A stretch of 64,000 nt of DNA. Origin: Zygaena filipendulae (Eukaryota; Arthropoda; Insecta; Lepidoptera; Zygaenidae). The notes beneath the pieces are model-generated. The model did not search any database and was not told the origin of the DNA. It saw only the letters and a list, made by a program, of their open reading frames with translations. Shown here one piece after another: positions 1-15,000 of the stretch; the stretch's first letter is position 1; each line of letters opens with the position of its first letter. Location of the stretch: contig OU015664.1 of the NCBI GenBank assembly GCA_907165275.2, positions 7,774,001 to 7,838,000 of the forward strand, in the 5' to 3' direction. The position numbers were made by a program, and so were the translations under genes.

Positions 1-82
1 TGATTATCATATCAGCCGGAAGAGGTCCACGCCAAGGATCGCCACAGCGACCGGTCCCGCGCTTCGAGAACATTCCATGCAG
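1..82. repeat. Fragment of a dispersed lepidopteran repeat
   Basis: The stretch 'atatcagccggaagaggtcc' followed by 'ccaaggatcgccacagcgac' recurs in diverged form at about 35993-36160 and 61770-61918, and is a repeat type I recognise from many moth and butterfly genomes. It lies in the SorLA intron after exon 13 and is truncated by the window edge. Class (SINE or LINE tail) is uncertain. Confidence 0.6.
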
Positions 83-3000
83 TCGGTATATTGAAAAAAA
101 AAAAAGATACTAACTGTTCCCGAAGTTGACGGGCGGCTCGGTGGTGGGGCGCGGCAACAGCTTGTGCGTCCCGGCCTGCTCCGTCGAGCAGTCCTTCTCG
201 TCGGACGCGGCCACGTCACTGCAGTCGTTTTCACCATCGCATACCTGATTCAAAGAATAATTCTGTAAAGCAATGACACTCTCTCCCCTCCCCTCCCCCG
301 GGACCGAACTCAAAAAATATATAATATCGCCTAACGAGCTGGTTCATTCTATCTACTGAGCTCCGAGAAAGATTTTGCAATCTATAGCACCATAAATTGC
401 AATTTCAAACGTAACGTGCAACGAGGCTAAGGGATTTTTCAATCATGCGTTTTATTTTTTTTACTATACCGAAACTTTACATATTCATGTATTCGAAACA
501 TAACTCTCTCTCTCTTTCTGTCTTTACAAACGTATATCTCCCTCTCAGCTTCCGTTCGTCTCGCTCGACACTTCCTGTAACGCGTTCACCAGGTCACCCC
601 CCACTCCCCAGGGTGCACAATAAAGAACTTTTATTTTATTTTATATGTCATAGGGGACAAACGGGCAGGTGGCACACTTGATGGTTAAGTGATTACCCCC
701 GCTTATGGACACCTGCAACACCAAAGGTGCCATTCATACCATGCCACCTGCATGGTTGCCGACCTGGAATGGGAACTGGCTTTCTAGCGAGGCTGCCGGA
801 ACACACCGTTAGTGCCCACCGTTAGTTTCCTCACGATGTTTTCCATCACCGACCGCTCAAGCTCAGTTTTAGGGTTTGAACGTACACCTTGGGGTAGGTT
901 TACTTTAAAAAATCCACGGAGAACTCACCCACGACTTGAAGATGCACTTGCCGTTCGGACAGCGGAACATGTAGGTGGCGCAGGTGGAGCTCTTGCAGCG
1001 CTCCGGCGTCTCGTCCTCGCCGCCGGGGCAGTCGCGCTCGCCGTCGCACACCCACGAGTTGGGCACGCACAGCGAGCTGTTGGCGGCGCCGCACGAGAAC
1101 CCGTTCGCCGAGCAGTTCACCGGGTCCGGCCGGCGGGACGGCGACTGTGTTCGCAATTTATTATTATAATAATAATCCATTCTTCAACACACATATTAAT
1201 ATCTACTCGATCCCACACTAAGACCTTATTTCCGCGTGCGACTTCTATTAATTCGCGAGTCGCGGCCGCGTCAATGGAAATTGGTATATGACTATCTGAT
1301 TAAATAGGACTCGCGCGCGGTCAGCCACCCGCAACTAGCCGCTTAGTGGAAATAAAGTCTAAGCTACAAGCTTAAGTCGCGGAAACCACACTTGGTATAT
1401 ACGATCGTGGTATATTCCTGGTAGGGGCAGAATTTCGAAAAATTCTTTCTTATCGGATGCCTACGTCATACAAAGAACACACACTCCAAGTTTCAGGCCC
1501 CTACGATCAGCGGTTTAGGCTGTGCATTGATCCGTCAGTCATTCATTCAGGACAAAGCATTTTATATATTGAAAAGATTAGAGCAAAAAACTTGTATCCT
1601 TATATACCTACATATACTATCCCTATACCTACCTATTACTGTTTGACACGAGTTTGGATTTACCGTTTCGCACGTATATCTTGCAACGTCTCACATTACA
1701 GTACATTATGCGAGAAAATAATAAATTCAGATTTGTTAATTTAATTGTAATGAAAAATATAATGACCGGGTTTTCTGTGATAACGAGCAAGCAATTAGCG
1801 CTGTCTGCTACAGAAAGTCAACATTTAAATTTATAATACTACCTATACTAATCGGAAAGAACTATAGAATCTTCTCAAATTTCAATGGGGATGTGGACTA
1901 CTTTTGAAAATCAAAATTTTAATTAGTCCGTCAGTTAGAAAATAAAAAAAAACAATAGACACGTATTTTTTGCTTTTTCAAATAAATTAAAATATACAGA
2001 GATAAAGCGCATTAAAGTTTAGGGTGAGGGGGTCATGACGTCACTAACCGCTAAAACCGCCATACAAACTGTCAGAATAGTGACGTCACGCGAAATTTCA
2101 ACTCAATATATCGCCGTTATTTTTTGTTTACGTAAAAAAAGAAAAAATACGTGTCCAATATTTTTTTATAGTCTACAAGTCGGACTAAAAAATAAAAATT
2201 AGTCAACATGCCTATTACGTGGTTTTTTTTTGAGCGCTTTCTTACGTCGCTTCCGTCCCGTGAGAATTCCGAGATGAAAAATATCAATGAAAGAAATTTT
2301 AGAATCGGTTCATTAGTTTTTGAGTTTCAAATCCATTACAAACAAATATCAATTTTTTTCTCTTTGTATGGAAACCGCAACAAAAATCAATACTAACAGT
2401 GCAATTGCGCTCATCCGATCCGTCCTTGCAGTCGTTGTCTCCGTCGCACAGCCACTTCTTGTCTATACATTGGCCGTTCTCGCATTGGTACTGGTTCTCG
2501 GTGCAGTTGTGTTTGCCGCAATCTGCACAAAAATAATCCATCAACGAGCGAGTCATGACTCGAGTTGTAAACGTTATCCTTACATATTTTAGTACAAAAC
2601 ATAAAGATAAACTCCACTTCCCAGTTTGGGCGTGTTTATCCTACTAATAGTATAAATGTGAAAGTGTGGATGTTTGGAACTAACAAAACCTCAATCACGC
2701 AAAAACGGCTGAACGGATTTGGATAAACTTTGCTATGCACGTTCTCAGGGGTACAGAGAAAGACATAGGGTACTTTGTATCCCGGAATTCCCCACGGGAA
2801 CTCCGAAATTACCGCGGGTGAAACCACGGGCCACAGCTAGTATATTTAATAATTAAAAACGCGAAAGTTTGTAAGAATGTATGGATGGATGGATGGATGT
2901 TTCTTACTCTTTCACGCAAAAACTACGGGATGGATTTAAATGAAACTTTACAATAATATAGCTTATACATCAGATTAACACATAGGGTACTTTTTATCGC

Positions 3001-6000
3001 GGAATTCCCGCGGGAACTCTGAAATTAACGCGGGTGAAACCGCGGGGCACAACTAGTATTTAAGAATGTATAGTATATACCACGTGTAGCCACGACACCA
3101 GCTTATAATAGCTTACTGTGAGATCAAGTAGATCTGTGTGTTGTGAAGTGCATAATTATTTTTATTACTAGCTGTCCCGCGCGGTTTCACACGCGATAAT
3201 TTCAGAGTTCTCGCGGAATTGTTTCATACAAACTTTGCAACCCCTTTTCACCCCCTTGGGCCTAAGGGGTTTAATTTTCAAAAATCCTTTTTTAGTGCAC
3301 ACCTGTCACTTAAGGAATATTTGTGAAAAATTTCATGATTCTAGACCCAGCGGTTTCAGCTGTGCGTTGATCATTCAGTCAGTCAATTTCTGGTTTTGTA
3401 TAGGAGATAATATTATTATGTAGTGTGTATTATCCTATCACGTGTTGTTTGGTTTCTACGACACAAACATACTGCAGGTTGAAGTAGATCTGTGTGTTGT
3501 GAAGTGGATTATTGTTGATTACCTTTCTCGTCGCTCATGTCCGCGCAGTCGAGGTCGCCGTCGCACGCCCAGTGCGGCAGGTAGCAGCGCGTGTTGTCGT
3601 CACACGACAGCATCGGCGGCGTGCACAGCGGGCAGTGCAACTCGTCGGACATGTCGCCGCAGTCGTTGTTGCCGTCGCAACGCCACGCCGCCGACACGCA
3701 CATGCCGTTGCCGCACGAGAATTGGTCCTTTGGGGCGTTCGTGTTGATGTTAAATACATATATTAGACATAGATAAGCAATAGTGTGTTAACCCACAGTG
3801 GAGAAATTTAGTGTAAATCGCGTTTTAAAATTATAGCGCCATTTTGTGTAAAAAAAATTTATGTTCAACGTTTTGTTGCTATCTAAGCAAGGTAATAAGG
3901 CAAACACATCATTAAAAAAAGAATTTTCCAAATCGGTCCAACCGTCTTCGAGTAATACAGCTGAATGTAGAACCTCTTCCTTTTTGGAAGTCAATTAAAA
4001 AACGTTCTACAACGTGTTGATGAATTAACCAAAAACCTGATACACCCCATTTCAAAAAATAAACAATAATGTGACTATAATATAAATTATGTCAAAAAAA
4101 TTAATAGTTTAAAATTTATTCAACATTGACCTAGTGACCTATCTACGAAATTTCAAGCGCTACGACCGGACCTACGCGTCAATGACCGATTCGAATTTAT
4201 TGCTACGGGCGGCGTACGCGCCAAATAATGTATTATAAATCATTTAGACATGGGCTAGTAAAAATGAAAAAAATATAACCTATATCATGGACCAATAAAT
4301 AATTGGTCCATGCCTATATTAAAACATGGTGCGATCGATTCGGAAGTCAATTCTGAGCAAACTACTTTCTAGTTTTCAGTTAATTCTTTAACACGTCGTA
4401 TAAGTCTCAAAAAAGCGTTCTGTATTAATAACTTAATTTTATGGTTTAACATATTATTGCTTATCGGCGTATCATATAATTCTTCCCCGCGGTTTCACCC
4501 ACGGTATTTCGGAGTTCCCGATGGATATACTCCCACGGCACACACACCGTTCGTGGTCGACGGGGGCAGAATAAGCAAAACAGATCTAAATTTTCAATTT
4601 TGAAACAAATAAATTTTTTTAAAGCATTTCTACTTCGTTTCTATTTACAGCTCTCTATCACCTTAAGGTTGCCTTGAGAAGATTGCCTCTAGCAATAAGT
4701 TTATTTTATCATAGTTCCCCGCGGTTTTACCCGCGTTAATTTCGGAGTTCCCATGGGAATTCCGGGGCAAAAAGTAACCTATTTCCTTCTCTGTACCTCT
4801 GATAATGTGTATGCAAAATTTCATAATCGGTTGAGTCGTTAAGGCGTGAAAGCGTAACAGACAGACAGAAAGACAGACAGAGTTACTTTCGCATTTATAA
4901 TATTAGTAGGGATTGGCATGTCGAAGTAACAATTAACATTATACCTACAGTCATGGTCAACTAATTAGGGACACTAAAGTCGAGAACAGATAATTTATAT
5001 CTGATTTTGGACTTATTAATACAAAATATTTATTAAAATGTCAAATTCTATTATTAAAATCATACGCTCCTATTAATCTTACTTATAAATCGGTGTAGGT
5101 AATTCAATCATAAAGAGGAGCTAGTCTAGTAGTAGAGTGGATGTCCGAGTGAAAACATCTATTTCATTTCAGTTATTCTGTAGCCGGACATTTAATTAAG
5201 GACAGTAAAGTAAAATGAAGCTAAAATCTGAAGTATCAATACTTTTTTTTTTTACAAAACTTAAACCTAACCCTGCTCCACCACTGTAAAAATCAATATC
5301 TAGTAGAAGAAACTTCGTTTTTAGTGACCATTACACACCACATCGTTGTAAGCACAGCAACGAGGTGGAATAGACAATATTAATTTCTGACATAACCCCA
5401 CAGGCTTTATACAGTTGATTTGAAGTTGTAGTACGATAGGTTGCGACTTTTTCACGATTTCATGCCAATCGTGGTCGATAGGATGGGTCTGGGTAATTCT
5501 CTAGCCAGTCTAGTAATAAAACCGACCGACTTATACGAAACGATTTGACTGATCGTAAGGTTTGTTTTGGGCCGTTATCATCAATGGTTATCATGGTGAA
5601 ACTTCCATACGGTAGGAAGATATTCTTAGCATATGGAAGCATAGTTTCCTCAAGAGGTGATTCTAGATCATTCGGCCGGTATTATTTTCAGGCGCCTTGA
5701 ACTTCAGGCCCTTTTCTACGTCCAGAAATTGCACCCTAAATTTTTATGTTTCCTCCGCCGTATTTCACCTGCTTTATTGTACATTTCGAATTCATTCTGC
5801 TTTAACAGGACACTGCATGTATTGTCTTCCTCGTCTCGTCAAAGAATAATACGTTTTCACGAGGTAAGCCTTATGTCCTTATTTACATCTAAACGCCAGA
5901 CGTGTATTTTCATGTTCTTCTTTCAACAATGGTACCTACTTTACGTGCCAGTTTTCCTTGCAACCCCACTTCTTCCAGAATTAGAAGTCCTCCCCGACAT

Positions 6001-9000
6001 CCTCACTATTAATTCAGTTCCAAAAACTTTGTTTAATTAAAACAAAGCCTAAAAAGGGATATTTCTTGGCTAACGTGGTCATCATTTTGTCTATTCGGGG
6101 AGTTTGTTTACTTGACATTGTTTTTCTGAGCAGTGAGCACATATTTAAAAGTAGGTTTATAACGTTTTAAATGTTGCACAGCGTTGGATACCATAGTTTC
6201 GAACATTTTAAATATCAAGTTATCGTTTGATTTGACCACCTATACTCAAAAAATTATAATAATCACTTTTCGGTGTTGCATCGCAGCTTTTATCCCTGCC
6301 CATCTTTATTTGTAGAAAATATAAATTTCACAACACTAACTAACGAAAAAAACTAAACTGTCTACGTTGGATTATTCAAACAGAGAAAGACAATTACTTA
6401 TTTATATTTTTTTTTTTTATAATACAATACAAATTCTCAGTGTCCTTAATTAAATGGCCAACCCGTATTATGAGAACATGATTGTAGCCCTATATTAGTA
6501 GGATTGACAATAAATCATAGACATTTTATGATTTAAGTGATATTATGGTATAAAAAAACGGGTACTTACTTAAATGGTTAATATTATTAGGTCGAAATAC
6601 ACAACAAATTATTTTTAAATAAAAAAATAAAAAAAATAATTCACATATCCATAAATCTGGAGAGTGTCCCTAATTAGTTGACCACGACTGTATATGCCTT
6701 TTCCACTGAGGATGCGATTCAACTTTACGCGACCACTCCGCGGCATCATTACCATTGTCCACTGTATTTAGTAAATTGTTTTTGCAACCCCTAGCACTCA
6801 CCGGTTCGCACGTGGTTCCAGCTTTCTTAGGACACGTCATGTTCACCGACGGGGCCATCCCGTTCGGGCACTCGCATTTCCCCTTCACCTTGGTGAACCC
6901 GTCGGGACATAGACAGCTGAACGTGTTCAGTGGACCGCCGAGGCACAGAGTGTCGCAACTCGTGTTCTTATACGAGCACGCGTTGCTGCCGTGTTGGACG
7001 AAATGCGCGAACACTTTCAGATCCATCAGACCCGAGAACGAATTGTTAATGGTGATCACATTGAGCCCACTGTACTTGTTTGCGATGAAAATGGACTTCG
7101 CCTTCCAATCGTTCCAGTACATGTTGTCTTTTAGCACAGCAATCGCAAACGGATGCGTCACTTTTTCGTCGTTCCACAAGATCCTTCTGAAATATTGACC
7201 GTTGATGTCTGCGCTCGCTATGTAGTCCTCTTTTGCGTCCACCCAATATATTCTTTCCGACATGTGGTCTATGGTAATACCATTGGGCCATTGAACTATT
7301 GGCTTGCCGAACAATTTCTTCACGTTACTGCCGTCGAGGTTTGACCGGGAAACGGATGGCAGATTCCTGTCCCAATCGGTCCAAAACAGATAGCCGGCTT
7401 TCGGATGTACAGCGATGCCTCTAGGCTTAGACAGGACCTTAGAGTCCAGAATAGTTGCGCGCATTCTACCCTCGCTCGTGAGGTCGGTTCTCACGGCTTC
7501 GATTTTTCTTCGTATACCGTCGACGAAGAATAACACATTGGATATCCAGTCCAAAGCCATTCCCTCGATACTGGACAGGTCTGTGCCGACCACCACCTCC
7601 GGAGTCGTGCCATTGTTGAAGCATTGACGGCTGATTTTGTCGTTCTCTATGTCCGCCCAGTAAATGCAGTTGTTCTTCATGTCAAACTCTATGGCGACGA
7701 TATTTTTCTGTCCCTGCACAGGATACAGAGTGGAGTTGTCTGCTAGGTCTATCCGTGCGATTTTATCCCTCAATGCGACCAAAATGAATTCGGTCGGCTC
7801 CTCGATAGGACAGGGGATCGTGTCTGGCTCGTAAGCCAAATAATAAGGCGAGATGCAAACGTCTCCGTCGATTTTCCTATATCCCTTCGTGCTTTTATAG
7901 AACTGACCCGGCCGACAGTCGGCCGGGATCGCGTACGGGTTATATTTGCTGTCGTTGTGAATGCACGCTTCCCCGGCGAGCGTGAAACCCAAATCACATT
8001 CGAAGTCTGATCGGCTGCAATGGCACACTTCTTTTTTGACCGGCCGATCATAGTTAACGCCGTTGTAGCAATTGGTGTGCGCCAGGCGCCTTTGGAAGGT
8101 GTCCTTCGTTCCCAGAACGCATGAAACCGTCGAATTTGACGGAGACGGAGACCAGAACTTATAATCGTCCTGTGTGCAGTTCCGTGGAAACGCGTTTTGC
8201 AGGTCGATAGTGATGATGATCCATTTGTGGTGGTTGTTGGCGGAGCCGAACATTGTGAATGTGGTCGTGTTTTCTCCGGGTTCGGTCATTAGCCCGTATA
8301 TCCGCAGATCGTCGGCATTGAACCTATAGATAAACAATGACATTTTTATCATAAATTATTACTATTGGAACATTAATAGTATAAACACAATACATTGCAG
8401 TCAGTGACTCACTGATAAGAGTTCCATTCGATGCCCTCGTTAGTGGAGTACAAGATCTTCCGAGTCTCGCCGCGCGACTTGTAATATTTGACGGCGACGA
8501 GTACGCCCCCGTGGTCGCCGTAGTTAAAGAAATAGTAATCTTTAAGGATCCTTTTCCAGGTGAGCCCAGCGTCTCGACTGAGGTACACCCCGGGAATGCC
8601 TTTCAGCGACTTGCCCATAACGCCTGTCGCCATAATGATGCCAGGAGCTGATTTCGAGCTCATAATATTCGCTGACCTGTAAAAGGTTACTAATTTTTAG
8701 TGTATATATTGTACAAACAAGAAACCCAAAGTCAATAACATAATAAGTGCAAATAAAAGAAGCTATCAAGCGTCCCGTACCATGATAATTTACGGGACGT
8801 TATTACAATTCTTCAATTTCACTATATCACTGTTACAATAAAAATTCATGCAATGGCTAATTTTAGCTAATTAGGTTCCCTATTTAAATTGTTTATAATC
8901 ATATTTATGTAATGTGGGGGAGGGGGAAGTTATTATATACACACAGTTGTAGAATAATATTATTTTACATCATACAAAAATCTAGTACGGAACACTAAAA

Positions 9001-12000
9001 GTAACCCAGACTTAAGAACATAAAATTCCCGCAATACTGAATATCATACAATATTATTTGAATAAAAATAATTATTCAGTCCATTCAGAGCAAGCACTAT
9101 GTAAACATAAAACCCAAAATTAAAACCGTGCAGTGTTTAAGTTATTGAGATATTAGAATGTTGAACTAATATGATAAGTGAACTATTATGACCATTGTGC
9201 TTTATGCCACCGAATTTTACCTTTCTTCGTCATTAGAAATCACATATCCGGATTGTCTGCAAAAAATGTATCCTTAATCAGCCGATTATACTTTATAAAT
9301 ATGTATAACTGACAGACATAAGTACGTATAAATAATACGTTTTATAATATTATTATACTATGTGTCATTATGTTTTGATGAATTTTTTGACTAGCTAAAT
9401 ATTGATAAATGTGTGAAAAATAAAATCATGTAATTCTTAAAAAACGATACCTTTGGCAGTAAATATTAGGCACATAGCAGGTTTTGATCATTACAAGTGA
9501 CCCTATGGGATAGCGCAATAATTGTATTTTAAAATCAACGGGTTCGAATACAGCATAGGAAAATAGTTTATGTTTTTTCAATCTAACAATATGTGGGTAG
9601 GTAGGTACGTATAACTATATTACATTTTATCAACTTCGACATCGAGACTTGCTATGAGCTTTCGCTTTAAATACTGAATAGCATTTGAATACATATGATG
9701 TATAATATTATTTGTCTTACTTTCTTGGTACTTTTGACCACGATCACTTTAAAATATTTTAAACCCGCGTTAATTTCAGAGTTTCCGCGGGAATCCCGGG
9801 ACAAAAAGTAACCTATGTGTTAATTTGATGTATAAGCTATATTATTGTAAGGTTTATTTAAATCCATCCAGTAGTTTTTGCGTGAAAGAGTAACAAACAT
9901 CCATCCATCCATCCATACATACTTACAAACTTTCGCGTTTATAATATTATTTTGATTTGATTTGATATTAGTATTTAAAAAAATGTTTTAATTTAAACAA
10001 TGATGATTTTCGTCGATCATTATTTAAATTAAAACATGCCTACCTCTTAAGTAAAATTAAATGACATGAGATTATTCCTAATCGAGAACTCGATTGACCA
10101 ACGAAAAAAAATGAAAATGACAGTTTAAAAAAATGAAACGCAACTGTTAAGATTGTACGAAGACATGTCAAAGAACTCTTGCTTTAAAATTCTTGTACTA
10201 CCTACTCTTCGTATTTTGTAGCTAATATTATCTTCAACAAAAAGATATCATCGGCTTAGACTGATAGCTGATAAGATTTTTTTTTACTTCTTCAATGACG
10301 CAACGCGCGAAATAGTTCAATAACCGCAGCCATATTAATTCAAAATATTTAACGATTTTCATTTTAAAAGCTTTTATTTAACTTGCAATGTATGTATGTA
10401 ACTATGTTTGTAGGTTGAAATCTTACAACTCAATTTTGAAACAGATATCTTCAACCGATCGAGCTGAAATTTTGTATAATGCTCATTTGAATGAAAGCTT
10501 GTTTTATAAAAAAAGTTAGTTTAATAACTTACGTTATTATTTTTAGTATCTTTATAAGATACGAAACGAGAAAAGAAAATAATTTTGTTTTATAAGCTTG
10601 ATTTCGAACTACTTTGACAACTTTTTATCGACTCAGGTTAAGTATTTTATATGTTAACTAGCTGTTCCGCGCGGTTTCACCCGCGAAAATTTCGTAGTTC
10701 GATTTAGGATGCGTGTTGATTCGTCAGTCAGTCATTCAGGAAAAAGAATTTTATATGTATAGATTACAAACATAAACACATTCAGTACTTCATTAAATTC
10801 GTCCATTATTTTCTGAGTGATTCATGCACAAACAAAACAGATAGATAGGCCAAAAATGTAAAAAGCTGTTTTGGTCTGGCATCAAAATAGAAAAGTAATG
10901 AAGATCACAGATTACATTTTGCCTAATCATGTGTGCACAAATTTTTGGCACTAAAATTCACATTTATGTATATTATTATATTCATCTCCAAGGTCAAGCA
11001 ATGTTATTGACTCGAGTAAACAATAACATGTTATCGTTACAGTAGTACAAGCCGAACGAAAATGAACGTTGCTGCCAAATCATTAGAATCTACTTTGCTC
11101 GTACGTTTATTCTAAGGGGAAGTTGTACATTTTAGTATATTCTTACCTTGTCACCGGATACAGTTGGCTGAATTTCTGGCATAAGTGTAGGCTGCACGAG
11201 TTCTCGATGTGGCAGTTGAGTGGTTTACCTGTTAATATAAATCTTAACTCAATGGCTTTTACTGTTAGACATTTTACATAATATTAATTTTAGTAAAGGG
11301 TATCTACTTCTTTTGGTGGATGAGCCATATTCACGTCTTGCACGAAATAGTTTACTGCGCACATCAAAAAAACTTAATCTTAGCACATGTTGTATCAAAT
11401 ATATACAACTACGCAAAAACTAGTCAAACTAGTGCCGAACTCCGATTTGCGAACGATGCCCCAAAGCCTTCTTTTGGTGTGCCCATTTTGATGTGCAATT
11501 ATTATTTTCGACAGGAAGGTGAAAAGAATGATAAAGAGTATCTAGTGCGTGGTTAAATATCCTCCATGATTTAATAGTTTAGGGCCAGTTTTTGTATATA
11601 GGAAATCTGTCAAAATGACATTTTAAAATATAATATCCCTATGCATAAAGTACCCAAGAACATACCGTTTTCATCTTCCGTGGGTGGTTTGATAGGAGCC
11701 CAGGTGCTACCGTGGTCAAACGTTATCAAGGAGATGAGATGTTCGGGTGCTATATTGGAGAGATATACTTTCGAGTCCACTTTCGACGCTATGTAGATGC
11801 CGCTCAGTCCTTCAACTCGGTATAGGTCAGTGAACGAATCCTCCGTCACATCTCTGAAATGTTTCCACACATACAGTGTCCGCCGTTGATGATGCCAGCG
11901 GTATCATACCACAATAGTTATTTGTGCAACGAGGGAGCAAAGTTCGTTTTTGTTGTGAGGAACATAAAGGGAATAATATATACAATTATATGTATTAATA

Positions 12001-15000
12001 TATATAATTGTAGGTATATACTAATATTATAAAGAGTTAAAGTTTGTGAGTTTGTGAATTGCGAGTTTGTGACGTTGTAGGGGGTAATCTCTGGATCTAC
12101 TGAACCGATTTTGAAAATTCTTTCACTTTCACACAGAAGCTACAATGATCCTGAGTGACATAGGGTACTTTTAATCCCGGAAATCCCGCGGGAACTCCAG
12201 AGTTTGTGCATTTGTGAGGTTGTAATATCTGGATCTAATGAACCGATTTTGTAAAATTCTTTCACTAATAGGAAGCTACATTGATATTGAGTGACATAGG
12301 GTACTTTTTATCTCGAAATTCCCGCGAGCACTCCGAAATTACCGAGGGTGAATCCGCGGGGATCGGCTAGTTATATATAAAGGTTTAATAATAATTGTTT
12401 TATCGGTCCAGCACAAATTATTCTGAGAATTAATTAAGCTACAAAATATTATTATTATTGTACCCATAAAGTTTTGGATACATAGCCACTTTTAATATTT
12501 GTGGTTAATGGTGTTGATGGCAGAATTTCCGCATTCGTAAATATAAGTCAGCTCATAAATATAGGTACCTACTTAGTCATTGCGCTGACTGTGTACAACT
12601 TTAATAAATAAAAAACATGCACTGGAAAAACACTTCTCTGACGTGTTTTTGCAATACACATAAATAACTTAAATAACATAGGTACAAAAAATCGTTTCTA
12701 TGTAAGCAAAAACAGCGGGGCTATTATGTAACCTTTGTTTCTATCATTTCTCGGTTGCAATCAAAAACATGGCGGTTTTGCATTACAATATGCACGTTTT
12801 GACACCTACAATATCTAGCCATCAACCAAAATAAACATAATTCAAAAGTTGAAGTGATAATTGATCGTAAAATCGTTATTTTCCTGATTGAAACTGAAAT
12901 GTAATAAACTGAAAAGTTACATATCAAATTGCCTTGCAGAACTTACTCCAGCCAACTGTCTTTCCAATTCCCATCGGGGAAATAGCACACTATCTGTTCC
13001 AAACTCAACACGAAGTTGTATTGGGTGAAGCGGCTGCTTATCTGCGACACATACAAATTCGCCAAAGCTTCCGTGTGCATCACAGAGATGAATATACGCT
13101 TGTCGGTCACGTCTGCGATGTGAAATTTTCTCAGGTCAAGCTCCGTTTGGAACTCGGCTTTGAAGAACGGATCTCTTTGATGCGAAATGTATAGATCTAG
13201 AGTGTTTCTCTGCGAACAATCATCATGTTATTAGATAACTCTAGTTATTTATACAAACAGGCAGTTGTGAAAATGCTAAAATAATTCAAGTAGTAGATAA
13301 ATACGAGTAAACTAGCTAACTTCTCCATGGTTTGACCCGCATGGATTTCGGATTACCTGCGGGAATGCTTTGTTTCTTATTAAAAATTGTCATTTATGTT
13401 CAAGCCAGAAACCAAAAGCCCTATAGTTAATGCCCGCGACAACTTAGAGATTCCCGCGGGGGCTCATTGTTTCGTGTTATGTATTCTAGAATACTTCAGC
13501 ATTCTTGAAATAAAGAAAACTCGTAATCAGTTTAGTAGTTCAAGAAATTACCCTCTAATAACAAACAAAGTTTTAATCTATAAAATATTTATAGGTACCT
13601 ATTATGATAACACTGAATCGTGGAATAGGTGTATAAAGTCTAGATTTATAGTAGATTCAAATAAAATTCAATTACGAAACGTGTAAACACCTAAATTTGT
13701 TTTGAGGTATCATATTGTTCAATTAAGCTAACAAATACGTCCGGTCGCAGGGAACCGCTGTTACTTTGAGGTCTTATTCTGAAAAAAGTTTCGCACAAAA
13801 CGTACAGTATTTTTTAAAACTTCATTTTGTACATTTCAGATCCATATTAACTTAGGACAAATCGTTAATCATGAATTTTTGCCTTTACGTTGTCATTAAA
13901 GTATTTAGAATTTCTCGTTTTGAGCACATTATATTATGTAAATTACGTTACGTTGTCAGCTTACAGAAAAGGGACATATTATAGGATACCTACACTTTTT
14001 ATCCCGGATTTCCCCGCAGGAAATTAACGCGAGTGAAACCACGAGGATCAGTCAGTATATTATGTATTACATGTGTAGTTACAAATTTTAAGTATTCATT
14101 TCGTAAGGAACGTTAATGTCAATCGGAATAGGACCCGTTTAGTATAGGTAGTTTTATAGTTGCATTCTTTTATAATTTACAAGGTCATAATAAATTGTAT
14201 AAACAGTGTCACAAAAATCCAATGTTTGTCTGAACTCCTAAGTTCAAGAAACGAATACGATTTTATTTACGGGTTATTGCCGTCAAATTCACGCGCGTTA
14301 ATTTCAGAGTTCCCGCGGAAATTCCGGGGTAAAAAGGATCCTATGACCTTTTCTGTACCTACCCCTGGCAAAGTCTATACACATGATGATTATTTGAGTA
14401 AAGACGTGAACAAACTCACATTCACATTTATAATATTAAGAATTAACAATATTTTAGAGAATAGACAAGTGTTCGAAAGATAGAGCGGAGTTTTACGCGT
14501 CAGACCAAAGAACAATCTAATTAAAGATTTTAGCTAATCTTGAAGAATAAAAGGTGAACGTACCTACGTAAGTTACCTACAGTACATCAAAAAGTAGGTA
14601 ACGGCCTCAAAATTACGGCGTGATAAACAAAAGCAACAACTTACGGCCGCACTCAGAGTCGACTTTAATGATTACTTAGTTAAGTATAGATTTTTAAAAC
14701 CAAACTGCCGCAATCAGAGACATTCAGTAAATTAATGTTAATTGGCATTTAATGAGATGTAACTTGATGAGAATTGCCCCCCAGGGTCGAAAGTACGAAT
14801 CTAGACACGCGGTCGCGTCTCAAGTCAAGTTCAAGCAGACAGAACTGACGAGCAGCACCGTGTGTAATATTACACGAACCATTTGGAGACACTTTTCACC
14901 CCCTAATAATTCCAAAACTATTTTACATAAACATGTCAAAATTGGCTCACATATTAAGACTTGCGAGATAAACATGTGCTCCAAATTTCATAAGCACGCG

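Noticed and set aside
812..1291. 159-codon plus-strand frame and other frames at 900-1180
   Set aside because: Shadows of the GC-rich SorLA LDLa exon 12 on the minus strand, which has splice sites and domain support.
12934..13194. 86-codon plus-strand frame
   Set aside because: Antisense to SorLA exon 5, which reads as VPS10 sequence with correct phases.
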